In this document: piece by piece, positions 25,335 through 31,700 of the stretch | Position numbering within the stretch: position 1 is the stretch's first letter | How the letters are laid out: the number at the start of each line of letters is the position of its first letter | NCBI GenBank assembly: GCA_903918025.1 | Contig: CAIXCS010000163.1 | Coordinates: 1-36,400 of the forward strand | Direction: 5' to 3' | From: an uncultured Actinomycetes bacterium | GTDB taxonomy: Bacteria > Actinomycetota > Acidimicrobiia > Acidimicrobiales > RAAP-2 | Length of the DNA stretch: 36,400 nt | Notes under the pieces: generated by a model | Databases searched by the model: none | What the model was told of the DNA's origin: nothing | What the model saw: the letters and a program-made list of their open reading frames with translations, nothing else | Translations under genes and position numbers: made by a program

Positions 25335-25651
25335 CGATCGGACTCCTTCACCCAGAAGGCCGTTGCTTTTTTCAGCAGATCACGCTCCAGACGCAACTGC
25401 TTGTTCTCACGGTTCAGCCGCGCATTCTCGGCCCTCAGATCACTCGAAGTGCCCTCTTTCTCGCCGCGATCGATTCGTTCCTGGCGCACCCAGTTGCCGA
25501 GAGTCTGTTCAACGATCCCCAGTTCCCTGGCCACGTCCGCCACACTGCGACGCTGGTCAAGCACCAACGCCGCGGCGTCGCGACGGAACTCCTTCGGATA
25601 GCGACCTCGACGCCCAGGTGGACGTCCTGTCTCCATATTCATAACTGCCAT
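25331..25651 (-). CDS. IS3-family transposase OrfA (helix-turn-helix)
   Basis: This 106-residue DNA-binding subunit has a helix-turn-helix (EFRRDAAALVLDQRRSVADVARELGIVEQTLGNWVRQ) and a C-terminal leucine-zipper-like stretch (LRAENARLNRENKQLRLERDLLKKATAFW). A run AAAAAAG on the minus strand (25366-25372) lies near its end, where IS3 elements usually have their frameshift site. Confidence 0.93.
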   Translation of the reverse strand: MAVMNMETGRPPGRRGRYPKEFRRDAAALVLDQRRSVADVARELGIVEQTLGNWVRQERIDRGEKEGTSSDLRAENARLNRENKQLRLERDLLKKATAFWVKESDR

Positions 25652-25669
25652 GACTACCTCCTATGTGAG

Positions 25670-25695
25670 GTGTCCGGCAAGTGGGGGGAAGGTCA
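25670..25695. repeat. IS3 terminal inverted repeat, transposase 5' side
   Basis: It begins GTGTCCGG and ends AAGGTCA, and is the partner of 24410-24435. Confidence 0.9.
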
Positions 25696-25698
25696 TTC
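25696..25698. repeat. Target site duplication (right copy) of the IS3 element
   Basis: TTC matches 24407-24409; the host codon series continues TAC GAC AAG directly after it. Confidence 0.85.
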
Positions 25699-26104
25699 TA
25701 CGACAAGGTGGTCAACTTGCAGAAGACGCCTGACGTCTACGGAGCCGCCCAGATCATCTCTGACTCACGTCCAGGTCTCGGTTCGGTCTCACTAACGACT
25801 GTTGGGGAAACAGGGCTCGCCATCGTGGCGTTTCCTCTGCTCCTGCTCAAACGCAGTCGAAGAGACCCTGCGCTGTCGGCAGGGCTCGCATGGACGGCGA
25901 TCACGACGATCTCCGGCTTTGTGCTGACCTCGTTGATTGAGGCGGCAGAGAACAATCGTTTTCGCTTTGAACTCGGTTGCCTTCCCCTCGTCGCGGCGAC
26001 CTTGAGTCTCTGCTGGCTCCTCCAACGGACTCGGATTGGCATACACCTGCTCGAGCCAGAACCCGAGGAAAGCGCCATCACTGCCTAAACCCCGTCCCGA
26101 TCCT

Positions 26105-26165
26105 GTTGCCTCATGTCAAACCCTCCGCCAAGGGTGATTCGTTGCCTCACGTAAAACCCTCCGCC
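26105..26165. repeat. Left end of the second IS: two direct repeat copies
   Basis: Copies at 26105-26129 and 26141-26165 differ at only two or three of 25 positions (GTTGCCTCATGTCAAACC versus GTTGCCTCACGTAAAACC). The inner copy reaches the transposase stop codon (26165-26167). Confidence 0.85.
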
Positions 26166-27367
26166 TAGGAGTAGTTGTTGAAGGACCGATTGATGGCCCT
26201 TGGCGGTGGTCCGGTCTTGGACAATGCCAGGCGCTCGAGCTGCGTGCAGAGCCGGTCGATCTCGCGTTGGATAGTTCCAGGGCTCAAGTTGTTGCGAGCT
26301 CGAGTGAGTGCGGCTTGTTGGGCCGGAGTAAGCACGTGTGCTGCGATCAGACGCTGATAGGGGCTCTGAGCCAGGTCGTGGCGTTTCGTGACCTTTGCAC
26401 CTTGTCGTGAACTCTCAAGCAGCTTTTGCTGCGTCAACAGCAAGTTGGTGTAGCCCTGGTCAATGGTCCATATCCGGTTGAGCAGTGCCAACTCGGCAGC
26501 CGTGTCAAAGCGCAAGTAGCCAACGAGCCCTCTGACGTGGGTCCAGTTCTTTTGCTCCACGTGGCATCCATCATTCTTGTTCCCAGGCCGTGACCTCGTG
26601 AAGGTGACCTTTCGAGCAATGCACCAGTTGAGAAAGTGCACGTTGATGAACTCAGAGCCATTGTCAGAGTCAATGCCAAGAATGGGAAAGGGAAAGGCGG
26701 TGCACGCATGCTCAATGGCTTGGACGACTCGCACTGCCGATTTGTTCGCAACTGAACGGTTGACCGTCCAACCCGTTGCAATATCAGTCATCGTCAAGGT
26801 GAAGCAGAACTCACCAAAAGAGTTCCCTCCTTCGTGACCAACGAGATCAATCTCAACAAAGCCGGGTTTGACGTCGTCCCACTCGGACCAGGTTCGGATT
26901 GGGATTTGCGTCTTGAGCAGCATTCCAGGCTTCGTGTGGCTCCTTCCCCTGAACCCTGCCAGGACTTTGGCACCTTCTAAGCGCCGGTCAATGGTCGCTG
27001 CGCTCATCTTGGTGAGGAGTTCCGCCTCATGATCAGAAAGGTCCAATTCACCGTCTCGACGCAGCAGCGGCACGAGCACGGGAAGCATTGGCGCCAACCT
27101 CTTGCCAGCGGGAGTTCGAGTGGCCCGCCAGCACAGTTCCAATGCGGAGATCACTCGAGAGGAGTACTTCGGCGTTCTTGATGCCCTCACTCGCACAATC
27201 TGGACGTTGCCAGCGCTTCGAAGCCTCGCTCGACAGTGATCCCGGCTCCACCCAGTGAGCTCAACTAAGTGATCCAAGATGGCTGACTTCTGAGACCGGG
27301 TGCCACGCTTGTAACTGATCGCCAACTTCTTCGTGACACTGCGTCGTTCACTCACTGAAAGCTCCAT
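26165..27367 (-). CDS. DDE (rve) transposase of the second IS
   Basis: This 400-residue protein has an N-terminal DNA-binding half (YKRGTRSQKSAILDHLVELTGWSRDHCRARL, then LLTKMSAATIDRRLEGAK) and an integrase-type catalytic core. The acidic triad appears in FVEIDLVGHEGG, GIDSDNGSEF and GCHVEQKNW, with 35 residues between the second aspartate and the glutamate. The sequence type is a large single-ORF transposase of the integrase-core group; IS30, IS481 or an unclassified family cannot be separated by eye. The ORF is intact. Confidence 0.9.
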   Translation of the reverse strand: MELSVSERRSVTKKLAISYKRGTRSQKSAILDHLVELTGWSRDHCRARLRSAGNVQIVRVRASRTPKYSSRVISALELCWRATRTPAGKRLAPMLPVLVPLLRRDGELDLSDHEAELLTKMSAATIDRRLEGAKVLAGFRGRSHTKPGMLLKTQIPIRTWSEWDDVKPGFVEIDLVGHEGGNSFGEFCFTLTMTDIATGWTVNRSVANKSAVRVVQAIEHACTAFPFPILGIDSDNGSEFINVHFLNWCIARKVTFTRSRPGNKNDGCHVEQKNWTHVRGLVGYLRFDTAAELALLNRIWTIDQGYTNLLLTQQKLLESSRQGAKVTKRHDLAQSPYQRLIAAHVLTPAQQAALTRARNNLSPGTIQREIDRLCTQLERLALSKTGPPPRAINRSFNNYS

Positions 27368-27396
27368 AGATCAGGCGTAGTCGACCCGAGATCGAA

Positions 27397-27455
27397 GCGG
27401 TGATTCTTAGATGAGGCAACGATGCCGTCTACGCGGAGGTTTTAGGTGAGTCAAC
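27397..27455. repeat. Right end of the second IS: two inverted copies of the terminal repeat
   Basis: Read on the minus strand, the outer copy (27455-27433) begins GTTGACTCACCTAAAACC and the inner copy (27420-27397) begins GTTGCCTCATCTAAG. The pair has nearly the same spacing as the left end, so this is the matching end of the element. Confidence 0.8.
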
Positions 27456-27532
27456 TCGCTGCTCGATAGCGAGCAACCGCCCCCGGTAGCATGGCCACGT
27501 CCAACCAGGGGCGAGAACTGAGAAGGCAGGAG

Positions 27533-28702
27533 ATGTCCAACCAGGAACGTGGAGTGGACGCGATCGCCGAGTTGGCGACACTTGCCCAAATCTCGAAGGT
27601 CACCATCGTGGCGTGGCGCGACCTTGACGATCCCGAAGCCGGTGGTTCAGAGCTCCACGCACACCGCATTGCCGCGATCTGGGCCAAGGCGGGGATCGAC
27701 GTCGTCATGCGAACATCAATGGTGGCTGGGCAGCCGACGAGCATTGTCCGTGATGGGTACACCGTGGTCCGTCGTGGGGGACGGTATGCCGTCTTCCTCC
27801 AGGTCTTCATGGAAGGGTTGCGTCATCGCGCAAAGCCCGGAGAGGCCCTGATTGAGACGTGGAATGGGATGCCATTCTTCAGTCCTCTTTGGTATCGGGG
27901 TCCACGAATTGTTGTGCTGCATCACGTTCACGGTCCAATGTGGAAGATGTCGCTCTCACGTGGTTTGGCGCGAGTTGGCGAAGCGATCGAAAAGCTTCTT
28001 GCACCACCCATCTATCGATCGAGTGAGATCGTCACCCTTTCTGAGTCTTCGAAGATGGAAATCATTGAACAGATGCACCTGTCTGCGTCTCGGATTACCG
28101 TCGTCCCTCCAGGGATTGAACCTCGCTTTGTGCCTGGTAGCAGGGTCTCGTCAGACCCTCTCGTGGTCGCGGTTGGTCGACTTGTCCCGGTCAAGCAGTT
28201 CGATCTGTTGATCAAGGCACTCGTCGAAGTGAAGAAATCTGTGCCGAAGCTTCAGGCGGTTCTCGTAGGTGAGGGTTACCTTCGTCGAGAGCTCGAGATG
28301 TTGATCATCGAATGCGATGCCGACTCTTGGATCACGCTGCCAGGGCGCCTCGAGGACGATGAGGTGGTTTCGCTCTATCAGCGTGCCACTGTCGTTGCTT
28401 CCGCATCGCTTCGTGAAGGTTGGGGCATGACCCTGACCGAAGCAGCCGCGTGTGGAACGCCGTCAGTAGCCACCGACATTGCCGGGCACCGTGACGCAGT
28501 GGCTGACGGTGTTTCGGGAATCTTGGCGGCCGAAGGTCAACCCTTCATTGCCGCGCTCATTTCGGTCCTCTCAAACAACGAGGAGCGGCAAGAGCTCGCT
28601 GCTGGTGCGCTCAGCGTTGCTGCGGGATTCAACTGGGATCGGACGGCTGAACTGGCCTTCGGAGTCCTTGCATCGGAAGCTCTTCGCCGCGTGGCTCGTT
28701 GA
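27533..28702 (+). CDS. GT4-family glycosyltransferase
   Basis: This 389-residue GT-B glycosyltransferase acts at the cytoplasmic membrane face. The N-terminal domain has VTIVAWRDLDDPEAGGSELHAHRIAAIWAKAGIDVVMRTS, and the C-terminal nucleotide-sugar domain has VAVGRLVPVKQFDLLIKAL and the EGWGMTLTEAAACGTP motif with E295 and E303 spaced E-x7-E. The ATG at 27533 is preferred because AGAAGG lies six bases upstream; an ATG at 27491 would add 14 residues. The second IS ends about 36-78 bases upstream, so the native promoter may be displaced. It converges with the AftD-like gene and overlaps it by 74 bases. The sugar and acceptor are unknown. Confidence 0.92.
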   Translation: MSNQERGVDAIAELATLAQISKVTIVAWRDLDDPEAGGSELHAHRIAAIWAKAGIDVVMRTSMVAGQPTSIVRDGYTVVRRGGRYAVFLQVFMEGLRHRAKPGEALIETWNGMPFFSPLWYRGPRIVVLHHVHGPMWKMSLSRGLARVGEAIEKLLAPPIYRSSEIVTLSESSKMEIIEQMHLSASRITVVPPGIEPRFVPGSRVSSDPLVVAVGRLVPVKQFDLLIKALVEVKKSVPKLQAVLVGEGYLRRELEMLIIECDADSWITLPGRLEDDEVVSLYQRATVVASASLREGWGMTLTEAAACGTPSVATDIAGHRDAVADGVSGILAAEGQPFIAALISVLSNNEERQELAAGALSVAAGFNWDRTAELAFGVLASEALRRVAR

Positions 28703-31700
28703 CATCAACGTCCTTGCGGAGAACGAGAAGAAGATTCCACGTGACGAACTCACGCAGGATCGGCACCTTGATGATCCATGCGGCCCAATCGGGGTAATAG
28801 CGAGGAAACGCCCAAACAAGACTTACGTCTTCGCGGGCCCGGACGAGCTTGAGGGCATCGGCCACGGTGACCTTGAACAGCGAAGTCCCGAAGAGGTTTC
28901 CAGGCGGGCGACCGTTCTTCTTTTCGTAGCGACGAGCTGCGTACTTGCCACCGAACAGGTGCCAGGGGGAAGTTTCATGACCACCCCATGGAGAACTCCA
29001 GACAGTGAACGAGCAGTAGATCGTTCCGTTCGGCTTGGTGATCCGCAGAGCCTCATCGAAGAAGGCGCTTGGGTCGGGAACGTGTTCGAGGACATTTGAT
29101 GAGAAGGCGACATCGATGGAATTGTCGGCGAAGGGGAGACGCATTCCGTCGCCTGCAATGGTGCGTTGTTGGTGGAGTCGTCCCTGCTTGACCGCATAGT
29201 CATGCCGCTCTTCAAAACTTGCAAATGGTTGATCGACAGGACGGACTTCGACCGGACGCGCCTCAGGCTCTACAAGAAGAACTCGGGCACCACGAGCTTC
29301 AAAGGCTTCGCTGAAGTACCCAGGACCTCCGCCAACGTCAACGATTGTTCGATTGAAGAGCGGCGTGAATACGGCTAATTGATTAGCGGTGTCCTCTGCC
29401 AAGGTCCGATAGAAGCGATCAGGGTCGGTTTGTTCAACTCTGAAGGCTTGGAACAACGCAATCGAACGTCGAATACCCGTTGGAATTGTTGTCGGTCGCT
29501 CTTCTACTTCGGCGTACTCGACACGCGGACCAGACTCTTCGTCGGGAGGAGTCTCCGATGCCTTTCGAGCTGCAAGGCCAGCAGCGGCCACCATGCCTAC
29601 TGCGGGAACTGCAGATGAAGTCGCCTCTGGAAGGAATGCGGTCTCTCCAAGGGCGAGAGAACTGTCTCTGGCAAGTTTTGTACTCAATCGTGGCGTCACG
29701 CCGGCGGCCTCCTCTGACTTCGTCAGAGGGTCCTCAGTGGACTCCTCTTCGGAGCCAGGAAGAGCGAGCCCATCACCATTGGTTGGCGAATCTGACTCGT
29801 CGTCTGAAGTCGACCAGTCATCGTCCGGATTCGAACGTTCTGTTGACCGACTTGCCGAGCGTTCAAGCGTCGCATCGACGAGCAAGATGGCGAGGCTGGC
29901 CCAAATGGCTCCATTGGCAAGGCCAAAATGCTGAGGCCAGAGGATATTCCATGGCCATTTGTGGGCTTGAAGAACCATCGATCCACCAGCGAGGAGAAGC
30001 CCTGCCGCTGCAGCGATGGCTGCCAGCAGACGGCCAACCTTCAACTTGAGAAGGAGTAGCGCGAGGACGCCAAGCGGAAGAATCGCGAACCACGAAGTGC
30101 AGAGCGTCGCGACCAGCACGACGATGACAGTGGTAACGATTGAGGGGCGTCCAATGACCTCGAGCCCAATCGAACGCGAGAACAGCTCGGGTGGGGTAGC
30201 AACTTGGTCATCGTCACCGACGGTGAACGTTCGTCGCCGACGTCGAGGAAGGATCGCAAGACCAAGCACCAGCACAAAGCCGAGCATCGAGGCGTACAGG
30301 GCCCAGTTCACGACTGATTGAGGGGTCCACGTCAGTTGAACCGAGTACTTCTTCCCAAGGGTGAAGGCAGGCAGATCCCATCCATTGGCAAATCCATCGA
30401 TCAATCGAGGAGCGTAGGGAACAGCCTTGCCATTGATCGAAAGATGCCAGCCAGGACTCAAGCTCTGCCCGAGCACCAAGGTGCCAGTGGCACCAGTGCC
30501 GACAAAGGTTCCCTTCAGTGCTGTCCGCGATTGCGAGGTGATGACCACATGGGTCGCCGGCGTTGAAGCAGGAAGTTGGAACTGCGAATTTGCCTGAGGA
30601 AGTGGTCCACCGCCACTCTGAGAGCCGAAGCCGGCGAGGTCCACCGTCACACCAATGGTGGGCGATTGCACGCTCTCGATCTGGTTGAGACCCTTGCCAA
30701 AAGACGCCGAAGGAGTGCATCCGGTGAATTTGAGACCCTTGCCGCCAATGAGGTCGGCTACAGATCCCGTCGCGGTCACCGGGACCGGTGTTCCGTTGAC
30801 GAAGAGCAAGTCAGAGCGACAGGGAACCGTGATGGTCTCTGGAGTTAACGGAGGTACGACCCCTGGAAGTCCAAGTTCTGCGATTCCAATTGGCAGCGAT
30901 GACGGCCCGAACTCAGAGAAGTCGAAGACCTTTGGTGCGGTCTTCTTCTTGATAGTCAACGTGAAGGTTTTGCCTGTCAATGTTGTTGGAAGGTCGACCG
31001 TCACTGCAGAGGTCGATCCGTTCTCATTTGAAGCTGGAGGAGGAAGTCCCGGCATCGGGACCGTGACGGTCTGCAGACCGTTGCTCAGTGAAATGACGGA
31101 GGGGAGTCCGTGATGGCCATCATTAATAATGTCCATATTGAGGTGATCGACCGAAATGGACTTCGAAAGGGTGACCGTCATCGACTGGCCGTTCTTTGTC
31201 GAAACATCCGGCACCCAAGCCGTCTCTGCCTTCCCGTCTATTGCAGACCATGACCCCGCGTTGACGTTTGAAGCGAGCCTGCTCGTCGAGTCCGTTCCAA
31301 TAACCGTCGGAGATGAACCGGCTGTACTTCCAGTTCTTCCAAGAAGAGCGTTGATGGTGGGATCCGTTGCATCTCTGCTGGCGCGGATAATGCCAGCAAC
31401 GGAGAACTCGCGAGCATTCGGGAGGTACACCATCCTCGAGAGTCCATGACGAGGGAGGACTAGTCGGTTCATCACGAGAACCATCGGATGGTCAATCGCA
31501 GCGGCTCCGACCTTATTGGTCAAGTCGATTGGCAATCGGAGGCTCTCGTGAATAGGCGTCAGGCCGGTCACGGCTATTTCGGCGAAGCCCACAGCGTTTG
31601 CTGTTGAGAAGTCCTTTAGTCCGGGCTCATTCGTGGCATCGATGGTGATCGTGAGGTGGCGAAACGACTTCATCGGGAAGGAAATGGTTTGGCCGACAGA

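Larger units (their letters stand above)
24410..25695 (-). mobile_element. IS3-family insertion sequence, 1286 bp
   Basis: The element is bounded by 26-base imperfect inverted repeats (24410-24435 and 25670-25695; outer TGACCTT, inner CCGGACAC, 21 of 26 positions matching) and flanked by the 3-base duplication TTC. It encodes OrfA and OrfB in the minus orientation with overlapping ends, the standard IS3 organisation. Both reading frames are intact, so it may be active. It is inserted in the membrane-protein gene against the host gene's direction. Confidence 0.95.
23258..26088 (+). pseudogene. Polytopic membrane protein gene broken by an amber codon and an IS3 insertion
   Basis: Joining 23258-24409 to 25699-26088 gives one frame of 513 residues interrupted only by TAG at codon 171 (23768-23770), after ALASLSG and before AALRFALRG. 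The second break is the IS3 element, which inserted after the F codon at 24407-24409; the original sequence reads SGWTAF-YDKVVNLQ across the site. The product would have many hydrophobic segments with soluble loops (for example TFADGHPNFNNSAYLKIS), a layout like GT-C membrane glycosyltransferases, but no diagnostic motif was recognised. The neighbouring GT4 and AftD-like genes suggest a cell-envelope role. As it stands the gene cannot give a full-length protein. Confidence 0.8.
26105..27455 (-). mobile_element. Second insertion sequence with doubled terminal repeats, about 1351 bp
   Basis: A single DDE transposase gene (26165-27367, minus) is enclosed by related ends. Each end carries two copies of a repeat beginning GTTGCCTCA or GTTGACTCA and ending in a TCCGC- or ACCGC-like sequence: 26105-26129 and 26141-26165 on the left, and inverted copies 27397-27420 and 27433-27455 on the right. 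The copies are spaced 35-36 bases apart at both ends. No convincing target duplication was found, so the outer limits are approximate. It lies 16 bases after the stop of the broken membrane-protein gene. Confidence 0.85.

Noticed and set aside
24972-25601. Plus-strand frame of 209 residues opposite the IS3 transposase genes
   Set aside because: Shadow of the GC-rich OrfA/OrfB genes, whose DDE and HTH motifs are on the other strand.
28479-29099. Plus-strand frame of 206 residues crossing the end of the GT4 gene
   Set aside because: It overlaps the GT4 gene in another frame and is antisense to conserved methyltransferase sequence; no ribosome site.
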